Source: Skeletonema tropicum
Taxonomy: Eukaryota > Bacillariophyta > Thalassiosirophyceae > Thalassiosirales > Thalassiosiraceae
Assembly: GCA_037178625.1 (NCBI GenBank)
Contig: CM074142.1
Coordinates: 744,001 to 808,000 of the forward strand
Reading direction: 5' to 3'
DNA: 64,000 nucleotides
The translations under genes and the position numbers were made by a program. Shown piece by piece: positions 30,547 through 41,899 of the stretch. How positions within the stretch are numbered: position 1 is the stretch's first letter; each line of letters opens with the position of its first letter. The notes under the pieces are model-generated. The model was given only the letters and a program-made list of their open reading frames with translations. It had not been told where the DNA came from and did not search any database.

Positions 30547-32343
30547 TCAAAATTCGTTCGGATTTTCGATTTCCATGACATCTTCATCGCTATCACTACC
30601 ATCCATCTCAATGGGGCCGACAGCACTCTTTTCCACTTCCGGATCATCATCCACCACCATTTCGGGATCATCTTCCTGCATTTGAGGTCTGCCAACACGT
30701 GCTCTGCCGCCTCGGCGATGCTTTTCACCTTGGATTGTGACACCATTTTCAATACAGGCAGCACCTGTTGAATGGAACAGAAAGACACAATTATATTTGA
30801 GTAATAGCAAAATGATGTAGGTACTGTGTAAGAAAAGAAGTGGCAAGAACTTACGCATGATCATTCCTTCAGCACTTCTCATGAAATGGGCACCCATCTT
30901 GGCCGCCGCGACTCTTGCTCTTCTTCTTGTCTTCTTATCCAAACTATCTCCGCTTTCGACACGTAGTGTGAAGTCTGCAATATTGACCCTCGCCCCCTCC
31001 CCAAGGGAACCATTATCAATCAATTTCACAACAACCATCTCCATCTCTTTCAATGTGCATCCAAAGACACTTCCCATTTTCTCCAAGCTTGCAGATGAGT
31101 ATGGCTGAAAGTACTGTTCAATGCACTTATCACGAACCATATCCAAAAGAGCAGGAACATGAGAATGAAGATGGATGTCGATGAGAAGGTCGCGTTTGAG
31201 CGTATGCTGAAGGATGGAAAGACATTGCCCATACTCTGCACGAGAGTAGTGACGAAGTGCCTCTCGCATATCCGGGACGAACTCTAATCTAACCTTAAAC
31301 GTACCATCGATGACCAAGGAGTGCAGCGTTTCCCTATCAAACGTGGCTAGACCTAATAGGCTGCCATACATAGCTATATCTTCTGCACTGATCACAGCAT
31401 TTATCTCGTTTGTCAAATCAGAAGAGACTGACGTAAAGCTCTTTGCGGCATCATAGTACCTGCCCTCTGCCAAGTATGCAAGTCCTTGCAATGCACGAAG
31501 TTTATGGTGAAACAGACGATCATCAATGTCTCCCATGACTGTGTGCTCCGCTCGTGTTATTGACTCACGGACGGAACCCCATTCTCTCAAATCAGCACTC
31601 AATTCTACCAATAACAAACAGACTTGGGTGTGCTGCCGTCCGGTGGTGCAGTATTCCCTGCAAAGTTAGGCAAAGCAACATGTAGATGAGATACGTAAAT
31701 CGTGTATGCAGTTCCTTCACTCTCTCTAAACGACAAAAATACTTGGTGTAAAATCAAAATGGACGCACCTGCTCCTAAAAACTCTGCGCAATGCTTCTCT
31801 CAATTCCCCCCTCTTCTTATGAAATTCTGCCAACGCCAACAGAGCCGTGCGGATACTCTCCTTCATAATATGACTTTGCGCTGTGCTCAATCTACCCTCA
31901 AGTGTTTCCAGTTGGTTCTGAGCTTCAATTTTAGAAATGGGTGCAAAATTCGGGTCGTATTCAATGTAGTACTGGATAATATTTTTGGAAATATGATGAC
32001 CATGATCCCCTCCTCCATGATTACGCAACGGCGATGTAAGTTCCGGTGATTGGTCCGCATTGGTAGTAGAGGCATTATCAGGTGATGTCTCGATAGCGCC
32101 ATACTCTTCGAGGTAGCGGCGATAATTTCCAGTCGATTTGATTTGTGCCACAGCCATTTCAAAGGCGTCGCCCGTGATTGCGGAAGTGCTCCCACCGCCC
32201 TGCTCTTCATTGTGAAAATGATGAGCTAGGAAGAGGAGGCGCTGAAGGGCGGTTTCGGACTGTGCTTCGTAGCGGGAAATGTACGCTTTTAGATCGAATG
32301 GCGGCGGCGCTCGTGCTTCGGTCCTGTCACTGGTTGGATTCAT
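30547..32343 (-). CDS. COP9 signalosome subunit 1 (CSN1/GPS1)
   Basis: Three exons: 32343-31769, 31657-30855 and 30764-30547, with introns of 111 and 90 nt (GTGCGT...GCAG and GTAAGT...ACAG). The product is 531 residues. Splicing restores SREYCTTGRQHTQVCL, the helical-repeat region that matches RARDYCT of CSN1 better than the equivalent region of proteasome subunit Rpn7. KESIRTALLALAEFHKKRG and GELREALRR precede it, and a PCI domain follows (LLIDIHLHSHVPALLDMVRD, KLIDNGSLGEGARVNIAD). CSN1 is part of the complex that removes Nedd8 from cullin ubiquitin ligases. The tail is acidic (DDDPEVEKS, DSDEDVMEIE). Confidence 0.85.
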
Positions 32344-33177
32344 CGTGTTGGAAGTGAATTGGTGTGGATGGATGATATTGTTGCTCTGTTCGATGTGCTA
32401 GTAAGAAGTATTAGATGGTACGGTGATGATAAAGTGAAAGTGAAAGATCAAAATTCACTTGAAAGATTGGAAAATCTAAAAAAGTGGTGAGATCCAAACG
32501 TAGGAACTAATACTGACGCGGTACCAAAGTGGCGCCAACGATCATCGAGCGAGAACTCATTCACGATGGGATTTCCGCCCGTTAATCTGCTACATACACA
32601 AACTCATTCCGCCTTGTTCAGTGCAATGGCCACAGCACAATATATAATTCATCGTTACACACCTCTTTACGATGCTGCAAATCTCTTGTGATTTTGGGCA
32701 GTTTAAGTATAGCTTTTCAATGAAGGCAGGTAGGTACCATAGACATCGACATCCCACACGGTGGACTTGGCATCCAGACCACTTTTCTGCATTATGAGTT
32801 GAAAAACCAATAGAGATGCAGACAAACCAAATGATCCGACTGATGAAGGTTTATAACCCGCTCTTCTATTATATCGCGACCAAACATACACATACGGATA
32901 AGTCTAATTTACTTCACTTTGCTCATTTAAATTTGTGGAAGATTAAAGTCTATCTGGTAATGTTTTTCGGGAACGTTGTGCGTCAAAGTATATGAGGAGG
33001 TTGAAATTGGTTGATATTTCTCTTTTCCATTCACATCATGTCAAATGATAGTGACTTTGGCTCAAAGTTTTCCTTCATCCCATGCATGTTTTTTCCTTTG
33101 TTGCTCTTCTGTTTCATTATAATCACTGACTTTTCCATCACTGATAAGCACCATACAATAACAAATACATACCTCAA
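32344..33177. other. Intergenic region between CSN1 promoter and VPS29 3' end
   Basis: About 830 bp with no supported gene. The left third should hold the CSN1 promoter. Confidence 0.5.
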
Positions 33178-33775
33178 TCACTTTGAAAATTCAACTTTTG
33201 AAACATCCACCTCTCCATCTTTTAATTTGTAAACGTAACAAACCATGTTACTCCCCTGAACAGCCAATAAAATGAACGAAGGGTCGGCAGAATGTTGGTG
33301 AATGTGACGAATAAGCACCAGTGATGGATCCAGGGAAGATATAATAACCACCATCATGCTCCACAACCCCTTCTTTTCTTCTCCAACCACAAACTAGTAC
33401 ATCGACATTCATCTTTCTTCGAAACATGGCCAGGGCACTTAAATCTCCCCACGGCACTACTTGATGCCCTCCGATGATACCGATGCGAAATTGACCGAGA
33501 TTCACAACCCTGTATTCCTCCAATTGCTGTTGCTGTTGATGTTGTTGCTGAAAAATATCATAATCTCCTGCAACACAATGGATATTACTACCCCCACCAA
33601 CAAGTTCCCTCAACCGTTCGTATTCTCGAGGACTCTCAATATTTCCCGTACATATGACATGCTGCATTTTATGAGGCACGAGCATTCTCTGGAATTGCTC
33701 TGGTATGGAGGTTGTTCGGGAGGGGAGGTGGTGGTCTCCGAGGAGGAGCACTAGCTCGCCAAAGTTGGACGCCAT
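33178..33775 (-). CDS. Retromer subunit VPS29, with a frameshift near the 3' end
   Basis: The frame from 33775 reads LVLLLGDHHLPSRTTSIPEQ, LVPHKMQHVICTGNI, GDYDIF, VNLGQFRIGIIGGHQVVPWGD and FPGSITGAYS, the order and motifs of VPS29, a metallophosphoesterase-fold scaffold of the retromer coat that recycles receptors from endosomes. As in other VPS29 proteins the usual catalytic His is altered (CGWRRK in place of SGHTHK). After GAYS this frame runs off into unrelated residues and stops at 33248, while the next frame gives HQHSADPSFILLAVQG, VCYVYKLKDG and VEFSK, the expected C-terminus, to 33178. One extra base (or two missing) near 33290-33320 explains this. A Gln-rich insert (codons of the CAA/CAG type) follows GDYDIF. 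An assembly error is the simplest cause. Confidence 0.85.
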
Positions 33776-34093
33776 GGCGTTGATATCTGTCTCGGCGATA
33801 GCGATGGGTTTTTATGCCATTTGCCACTGTCGAGGCAGCCTCCTTCGCCCTAATTCTACTAATTCCTACGTAGCTTTCTCCCTCTCAATCCTTCAAAAAA
33901 GGAAAATTATGGAAAAGAGTGATTTTGGTAAACCACGGTTTCCTCCGTAGTGCTTATGTTTCCTCCGTAGTGCTCTTAAATCTTTCGCCTTCATCCTGAT
34001 TTTCTGTTTGAAATTCAAAGCTAGGAGTGGGGAAGGTGGGGCGTCTTTGTCGGTGCTTTCATTCTCAGCCAAGTAGTTGAATGCATAGAGCGC

Positions 34094-35576
34094 ATGCGGT
34101 ACGGAAATGATCCGAAAATAATGACGATGACGAAGACAAATCATCATCTTCTAGTCCTTGTCCTCGCTGCATTGGGCAGCATGCCACTGATAATCATCTC
34201 ATTCCGCGGCTATGAACGCACTGACGATACACAGAATTCTTTTTACCGGGATACCTTGATTCATCAGCAATCTCTTTTAAAGGGGTGCGTGGCAACCTGT
34301 GCATTCGCTTTTGCAACTTCGCTTCGGACCGTCATCATGGCACCACTAACGAGATTACGTGAGAAACAGCAATCTCTGTCACACCCTCTCGAGTGGCCTA
34401 TGAAAACAATGGGCGCCATAGCAGATGGTATGGAGGAGTTTTCTCACAAAATTTGGGAAGATTTAGAGAGGGAGGCAGATGTGTGGAATGATACTAGTGT
34501 CAGTTCCTTCTACCATGTTCCGGAAATAGATTTGAATGCAAGCGTCCCTTGTGACTACGACAGTAGGAAGAGATATCTCCTTGATTTGCTTCCTGAAGAG
34601 CTACCTGAAGATCATAAATGGTGTCAACTACGTGATGTTATCACACGAGATGTGCTCATTGACTATGCTTCGGCACAATTTGATATCAACTTCAACTTGG
34701 CAACGCACCCTATTATTCTAAGAAATGTATGGTCTCAAGAATCGTTCGAGAATGACAGTAGGCGTCTCACTCCAACAGGACTCTTGAATGACCCTGCTCT
34801 TTCAAACATACTCCTCCCAAATCATTTTTTGGATGCCGCAAAGACAGGATATGATGCTTTGGTGCCAGACTCGAATCCAATCACAGTATCTCAATTCTTG
34901 AGAAACATCAAGTCCGGCAAAGCCCCTCGATCAATCAAAGATTGGCACTCAAGTTATTATTGAGAAGTTTCCTGAATTAAGAGCGGAAATATTCAATGTG
35001 TCAATGGCAAAGGAATTGTTTTCTTGGAGTGAGAATCCAAAGGAAATGCTTGAGGGCTGGTTTGGTAATGATCGTTGGCTCAGCTGGCTACCACCAATGT
35101 CATATTACCCTATATTCATTGCAGACAATAAACCTGCTTTGGATCAATCGTCATATCCAAGGACTGATCTTCATTCAGAGCCTATTGGTAACATTGCTGT
35201 GCAGCTGCATGGTGAGCGCAGATGGACTCTTGTTCCGACAAAATGGAGTAAGTTGCTGAAACCTACGGTATCGAAGCATGGTCGTGCGTATGTGTTCTCA
35301 AATATAGATCCACAATATGAGCTACCGAAAAGATTAAAATCTTTACCTCTTGTTTTTGAATGTGTCACTAAGAGAGGAGACGCGCTATGGGTTCCACCTT
35401 GGATGTGGCATCGAGTCGACTACGTCGGTACAACAGACTTAGAAAAAGACGATACTCTTTCGCTTGGTGCATCAATCTTTCATTTCTTTCCAAAATTGTT
35501 TGCCAGTAATCTTCTCTTTGCACTCCTTATTGTGCCAAACTTAATTTGGGAACTGCTAGGAATCAATACAGAATAA
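34094..35576 (+). CDS. JmjC/cupin_8-like protein with membrane segments, frameshifted at about 34940
   Basis: The first frame (34094-34963) has an N-terminal membrane segment (LLVLVLAALGSMPLIIISF) and reads through HPIILRNVWSQESFEN and ITVSQFLRNI, typical of the start of cupin_8/JmjC domains. The next frame supplies KIGTQVIIEKFPELRAEIF and continues to 35576: LHSEPIGNIAVQLHGERRW (metal-site His and Glu), GDALWVPPWMWHRVDY (distal His), then a C-terminal membrane segment (LFASNLLFALLIVPNLIW). One extra base near 34935-34942 (AAAGATT for AAAATT) would join them. A 55-nt GTATCT...AAAG intron would also restore frame but would delete family-like sequence. JmjC proteins hydroxylate or demethylate proteins; here the membrane anchors suggest the ER or Golgi. 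Substrate unknown. Confidence 0.7.
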
Positions 35577-35622
35577 CATTCGTACTATATTCATAAAGTT
35601 TCAATGCTGTGAATGAAAGTAG

Positions 35623-37128
35623 TTAAACTTCGGAAATCTTTTCCAGAAACTGTCTCCTCTCGTCATCGCCAAGCAGTTTGTACATGTATAGCATTTTTGC
35701 CACGCTTACTGTGGTGGTCTTTACAAACGTGTTGTAATGAACCCACGTGCCCAATGCCATTATCAACTGACAGTCAAATCTGTCCATCAATCCACCATGC
35801 CCAGGAATTAGGGAGTCAAAGTCTTTGATACCATAAGCTCGCTTGATCGCAGAAGCAAGAAATCCTCCAAAAGGTGACACCAGCGACGCAAAAAGACTTA
35901 AAGATATGGCATGAAATTGAATAGGAATAATGCCAAGGGCCAACTCATAGTGATGGTGTTTCTGACCTACCGCACCTGCAACGCATTCAGTGACATTGTC
36001 GGTATTGCCGCCAACACTACACATCTCAACGACATTAGGCAGTAATCGGATCAATGCATTAGGGCACAAGTCAAACACCTGGGGCGGAAAGAAGATTGTG
36101 GCTTCATGGAAAATATTTTCCACCTCGCATTCCAGTTTTTCTGGAAATAGAGCAAACTGATTTGTGGCACAAGTCATCCACGTGAATTTGGCCAGAAATC
36201 TAGATAAGTAGAATCCAACGATCAGTGTGAAGATGCCACCCCCAATGAAGCCCTCCCATGTCTTGTTTGGGCTCAGTTCCATGAATTGTCTATGAATGAA
36301 TTTCCTCCCGAATGTTATTCCACTGAAGTAAGCCATGATATCATTTGTAATTACCAATAGTATAGGCAAAGTAAACCAAATCAGGCCGTTGTATATATTG
36401 TGCATGATGTATTTCAATTGCCCAACTGTCAGGCACAAGACAACAATCGTCCAACACAATTGGTTGAGTTGAAATCGAATATGTCCAGTCTGCATGGTTG
36501 CAATAGTCAATACAAATGTCCCAGTGTACAAGCTGAACGCCAGCATAGGAGCCAATTGTGCATATTCCAACAAATCATGCAGCTTTGTATTGTTCTTGAT
36601 CATCTCCACGGCAAACTCCGAGTAGGTGTAAAATATTGCCACAAAGAACCACATCCACTGAGTTGTTCGAAATAAAGGTATTGTCCGATCAATCCTATCG
36701 AAATTACAGTGGTAGCGCACAGTTACCAGCTCGCGAAAGAGTAATACCTCGAGGACAAAGACAAGCGCGCAGACGTAGACGTGTCCAGAGAGTATAATTC
36801 CGGTAAAGAGTGAGATCATGACAACACCGGATATTATCCGCGTGATTATTTTACGTGCTCGTGATTCGTCCTTGCGTATAGAGTTTGGGCTCATCATCAG
36901 TCTCGGGTTTATTGTGGAGGATGAATTAGATGCTGGTGGCAGCGGCGGATAATCGGAGGAGTCAGATGGTAACGGTTGCAATCTGGCGCTCTTGTCGGCT
37001 TGCCCTACTGTGTCGGCTGCTGCTGGGGGGTCACAATCGACCTCGGAAAAAGAAGCATGTTGTTGCTCATGCTCTTCTACTAGTATGCGTCGTCCACGTC
37101 TGCGGAGTGAGGAGGCGAACTTTTCCAT
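35623..37128 (-). CDS. Phosphatidate cytidylyltransferase (CDP-diacylglycerol synthase), ER type
   Basis: A single-exon protein of 501 residues. It makes CDP-diacylglycerol from phosphatidate and CTP, the precursor of phosphatidylinositol and phosphatidylglycerol. The family signature is plain near residue 440: SAIKRAYGIKDFDSLIPGHG followed by GLMDRFDC. SPNKTWEGFIGGGIFT, another conserved block, is also present. About eight membrane helices are visible. The length fits eukaryotic ER enzymes rather than the shorter bacterial or plastid forms. The first 95 residues are charged and likely cytosolic. Its stop codon lies 46 bp from that of the convergent JmjC-like gene. Confidence 0.93.
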   Translation of the reverse strand: MEKFASSLRRRGRRILVEEHEQQHASFSEVDCDPPAAADTVGQADKSARLQPLPSDSSDYPPLPPASNSSSTINPRLMMSPNSIRKDESRARKIITRIISGVVMISLFTGIILSGHVYVCALVFVLEVLLFRELVTVRYHCNFDRIDRTIPLFRTTQWMWFFVAIFYTYSEFAVEMIKNNTKLHDLLEYAQLAPMLAFSLYTGTFVLTIATMQTGHIRFQLNQLCWTIVVLCLTVGQLKYIMHNIYNGLIWFTLPILLVITNDIMAYFSGITFGRKFIHRQFMELSPNKTWEGFIGGGIFTLIVGFYLSRFLAKFTWMTCATNQFALFPEKLECEVENIFHEATIFFPPQVFDLCPNALIRLLPNVVEMCSVGGNTDNVTECVAGAVGQKHHHYELALGIIPIQFHAISLSLFASLVSPFGGFLASAIKRAYGIKDFDSLIPGHGGLMDRFDCQLIMALGTWVHYNTFVKTTTVSVAKMLYMYKLLGDDERRQFLEKISEV

Positions 37129-37565
37129 GATGCGTATGTTGTTACTCCGTGCTACAAATATTCGACGTCAGCTAGCCTCGCTCATGATAGCATAGTTACC
37201 ATGGTCGATATTGCATTGGCTGATAGGACTGTAACTTTAAAATTTCTGTTACATATGTAATTATATGCTGTGGTGCGCTGTGCGAGCTGTGAGTAGTTGT
37301 GGTTGCTTGGTGCTGCGCTGCGCCTGCTGGCTAACGGAAGGAATGAAACTGGAAAGAGTTTTCGCGGGAACATTTGCCGGGATTTTTACTCCCATGGGGC
37401 GGGGAGGTGCTACACTCCACAACAACATAGGAGTAATGGTTTGGTACTGTCCTATCAGTACCAAATGCAAGGGCAATGATGACTATTTACCTCTACAAGT
37501 TAAAATTTGCGCCGCCAAGCGCAGCGTGTCACTTGAATGATGTACTTTGAAAAAATATCTTCTCT
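37129..37565. other. Intergenic region with a dispersed GCGGGAACATTTGC repeat
   Basis: Contains the promoter of the CDP-DAG synthase gene. TTCGCGGGAACATTTGCCGG at 37361-37380 aligns with TTGGCGGGAACATTTGCTGG at 16401-16420; similarity continues for about 25 bp on the right (ATTTTT, TCCCA, GGGAGG). The block also matches the E2F consensus TTTSGCGGGAA. Confidence 0.55.
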
Positions 37566-40500
37566 GCCAAATCATATCTATCGTCGTCAATACGTGCATG
37601 AGCCGCTTCTAGTGACCCAATATACTTGGCAGCGATACTACACAAGCTCGTTAGTCGTTAGCACTGCTCAGACGACTGGCATTCGTGAAACCGATGCTAC
37701 AGCCTCGTAGTCGTAGCTGATCTGAGAGGTCCAGTGTGGGCCGGCCAGCAGCACCACTCTGAGCCAAATCGAATCTATCGTCGCCAATGTCAATACGTCC
37801 ATGAGCCGCTTCTAGTGACCCAATATACTTGGCAGCGATACTACACAAGCTCGTTAGTCGTTAGCACTGCTCAGACGACTGGCGATGCGTGGAAGCGATG
37901 CTACAGCCTCGTAGCTGATCTGAGAGGTCCAGTGTGGGCCGGCCAGCAGCACCACTCTGAGCCAAATCGTATCTATCGTCGTCAATACGTGCATGAGCCG
38001 CTTCAAATGAACCGATGTACTCGATACGGATACTACACAAGCATATTAGAAGTCCTCAGACGACTGGCGTGCGTGAAACCGATGCTACAGCCTCGTAGTC
38101 GTAGCTGATCTGAGAGGTCCAGTGTGGGCCGGCCAGCAGCACCACTCTGAGCCAAATCGTATCTATCGTCGTCAATACGTGCATGAGCCGCTTCTAGTGA
38201 TCCAATATAATTGGCAGCGATACTACACAAGCTCGTTAGTCGTTAGCACTGCTCAGACGACTGGCGTGCGTGAAACCGATGCTACAGCGTCGTAGCTGAT
38301 CTGAGAGGTCCAGTGTGGGCCGGCTAGCAGCACCACCCTGAGCCAAATCGTATCTATCGTCGTCAATACGTCCATGAGCCGCTTCAAATGACCCATTGTA
38401 CTCGATACGGATACTACACAAGCATATTAGAAGTCCTCAGACGACTGGCGAGCGTGGAAGCGATGCTACAGCCTCGTAGTCGTAGCTGATCTGAGAGGTC
38501 CAGTGTGGGCCGGCCAGCAGCACCACTCTGAGCCAAATCGTATCTATCGTAGTCAATGTCAATACGTCCATGAGCCGCTTCTAGTGACCCCATATACATG
38601 GCGGCAATACTACAAAAGCTCATTAGCACTGCTCAGACAACTGGCGTGTGTAGAAGCGATGCTACAGCCTTGTAGCTGATCCGAGAGGTCCAGTGTGGGC
38701 CGGCCAGCAGCACCACCCTGAGCCAAATCGAATCTATCGTCGTCAATACGTCCATGAGCCGCTTCTAATAGCCCAATATACATGGCGGCAGTACTACACA
38801 AATTCATTAGCACTTCGCAGTTGACTGGCGTGTGTAGAAGCGATGCTACAGCCTCGTAGTCGTAGCTGATCTGAGAGGTCCAGTGTGGGCCGGCCAGCAG
38901 CACCACTCTGAGCCAAATCGTATCTATCGTCGTCAATACGTGCATGAGCCGCTTCAAATGACCCATTGTACTCGGTACGGATACTACACAAGCAAATTAG
39001 TAGTCCTCAGACGACTGGCGTGCGTGAAACCGATGCTACAGCCTCGTAGTCGTAGCTGATCCGAGAGGTCCAGTGTGGGCCGGCCAGCAGCACCACTCTG
39101 AGCCAAATCGTATCTATCGTCGTCAATACGTGCATGAGCCGCTTCTAGTGATCCAATATAATTGGCAGCGATACTACACAAGCTCGTTAGTCGTTAGCAC
39201 TGCTCAGACGACTGGCGTGCGTGAAACCGATGCTACAGCGTCGTAGCTGATCCGAGAGGTCCAGTGTGGGCCGGCTAGCAGCACCACCCTGAGCCAAATC
39301 GAATCTATCGTCGTCAATACGTGCATGAGCCGCTTCTTGTGACCCATTGTACTCGATACGGATACTACACAAGCATATTAGAAGTCCTCAGACGACTGGC
39401 GAGCGTGGAGGCGATGCTACTGCCTCGTAGTCGTAGCTGATCTGAGAGGTCCAGTGTGGGCCGGCCAGCAGCACCACTCTGAGCCAAATCGTATCTATCG
39501 TAGTCAATGTCAATACGTGCATGAGCCGCTTCTAGTGATCCAATATAATTGGCAGCGATACTACACAAGCTCGTTAGTCGTTAGCACTGCTCAGACGACT
39601 GGCGTGCGTGGAAGCGATGCTACAGCCTCGTAGCTGATCTGAGAGGTCCAGTGTGGGCCGGCCAGCAGCACCACTCTGAGCCAAATCGTATCTATCGTCG
39701 TCAATACGTGCATGAGCCGCTTCAAATGACCCATTGTACTCGGTACGGATACTACACAAGCATATTAGAAGTCCTCAGACGACTGGCGTGCGTGAAACCG
39801 ATGCTACAGCCTCGTAGTCGTAGCTGATCTGAGAGGTCCAGTGTGGGCCGGCCAGCAGCACCACTCTGAGCCAAATCGTATCTATCGTCGTCAATACGTG
39901 CATGAGCCGCTTCTAGTGATCCAATATAATTGGCAGCGATACTACACAAGCTCCTTCTTGTGACCCATTGTACTCGATACGGATGCTACACAAGCATATT
40001 AGAAGTCCTCAGACGACTGGCGTGCGTGAAACCGATGCTACAGCCTTGTAGCTGATCTGAGAGGTCCAGTGTGGGCCGGCCAGCAGCACCACCCTGAGCC
40101 AAATCGTATCTATCGTCGTCAATACGTGCATGAGCCGCTTCTAGTGACCCATTGTACTCGATACGGATACTACGCAAGCATATTAGAAGTCCTCAGACGA
40201 CTGGCGAGCGTGGAGGCGATGCTACTGCCTCGTAGTCGTAGCTGATCTGAGAGGTCCAGTGTGGGCCGGCCAGCAGCACCACCCTGAGCCAAATCGTATC
40301 TATCGTCGTCAATACGTGCATGAGCCGCTTCTAGTGATCCAATATAATTGGCAGCGATACTACATAAGCTCGTTAGTCGTTAGCACTGCTCAGACGACTG
40401 GCGTGCGTGGAAGCGATGCTACAGCCTCGTAGCTGATCTGAGAGGTCCAGTGTGGGCCGGCCAGCAGCACCACTCTGAGCCAAATCGTATCTATCGTCGT

Positions 40501-41738
40501 CAATACGTGCATGAGCCGCTTCTTGTGACCCATTGTACTCGGTACGGATACTACACAAGCATATTAGAAGTCCTCAGACGACTGGCGTGCGTGAAACCGA
40601 TGCTACAGCCTTGTAGCTGATCTGAGAGGTCCAGTGTGGGCCGGCCAGCAGCACCACTCTGAGCCAAATCGTATCTATCGTCGTCAATACGTGCATGAGC
40701 CGCTTCAAATGACCCATTGTACTCGATACGGATACTACACAAGCATATTAGAAGTCGTCAGACGACTGGCGAGCGTGGAGGCGATGCTACTGCCTCGTAG
40801 TCGTAGCTGATCTGAGAGGTCCAGTGTGGGCCGGCCAGCAGCACCACCCTGAGCCAAATCGTATCTATCGTAGTCAATGTCAATACGTGCATGAGCCGCT
40901 TCTAGTGACCCCATATACATGGCGGCAATACTACAAAAGCTCATTAGCACTGCTCAGACAACTGGCGTGTGTAGAAGCGATGCTACAGCCTTGTAGCTGA
41001 TCCGAGAGGTCCAGTGTGGGCCGGCTAGCAGCACCACCCTGAGCCAAATCGAATCTATCGTCGTCAATACGTCCATGAGCCGCTTCTAATAGCCCAATAT
41101 ACATGGCGGCAGTACTACACAAACTCATTAGCACTTCGCAGTTGACTGGCGTGTGTAGAAGCGATGCTACAGCCTCGTAGCTGATCTGAGAGGTCCAGTG
41201 TGGGCCGGCTAGCAGCACCACTCTGAGCCAAATCGTATCTATCGTAGTCAATGTCAATACGTCCATGAGCCGCTTCTAGTGACCCCATATACATGGCGGC
41301 AATACTACACCAGCTCATTAGCACTGCTCAGACGACTGGCGTGTGTAGAAGCGATGCTACTGCCTCGTAGCTGATCTGAGAGGTCCAGTGTGGGCCGGCC
41401 CGCAGCACCACTCCGAGCCAAATCGTATCCATCGTCGTCAATACGTCCATGAGCCGCTTCTAATAGCCCAATATACATGGCGGCAGTACTACACAAACTC
41501 ATTAGCACTGCTCAGACGACTGGCGTGTGTAGAAGCGATGCTACATGCCTCGTAGCTGATCTGAGAGGTCCAGTGCGGGCCGGCCAGCAGCACCACTCTG
41601 AGCCAAATCGTATCTATCGTCATCAATATGAGCATGAGCCGCTTTTAATGGCCCATATTGATGTCAATATCGAATCTTGCTGCTTCTAGTGACCAATTAT
41701 ATTTTTTTGGCGGCGATACTACAAGCACATTAGCATTG
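37566..41738. repeat. Satellite array, about 21 units of 184-198 bp (mostly 190 bp)
   Basis: GAGAGGTCCAGTG recurs 21 times, at 37724, 37922, 38112, 38303, 38493, 38683, 38873, 39063, 39254, 39444, 39641, 39831, 40059, 40249, 40440, 40624, 40814, 41004, 41188, 41378 and 41563. Spacing is 190 or 191 in most units, 184-185 or 197-198 in others, and 228 once. Each unit includes GTGGGCCGGC, AATCGTATCTATCGTCGTC and CATGAGCCGCTTC. Monomers fall into types by the segment after GAGCCGCTTC: A (TTGGCAGCGATACTAC), B (CGATACGGATACTAC) and C (CATGGCGGCAATACTAC). A and B alternate through much of the array, while C types cluster near 38570-38810 and 40900-41510. The short minus-strand open frames it creates change frame each unit (190 is not a multiple of three) and are not taken as genes. 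Confidence 0.97.
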
Positions 41739-41899
41739 TAATTATATGGATAGATATACACTTATTGTCTGTAAAGAAGCAGTACCTCTCATTATCTACC
41801 TATATCTCTACTTCTTAAATTCAATTCTGTAGACGTCGGGTTGTTTTCTGATGTTGTTAATGTAGTGACAGGAATGGCCTTGAGTTATCGCTAACCGCA

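Noticed and set aside
37651..41508. About 20 minus-strand open frames of 60-118 codons sharing the peptide GAAGRPTLDLSDQL
   Set aside because: They are one per satellite unit. The 190-bp period shifts the frame each time and no continuous product is possible, so they are by-products of the repeat.
37566..41738. CRISPR-like array
   Set aside because: Units are 190-bp near-identical monomers without short repeats and unique spacers, in a eukaryotic genome; it is a satellite.
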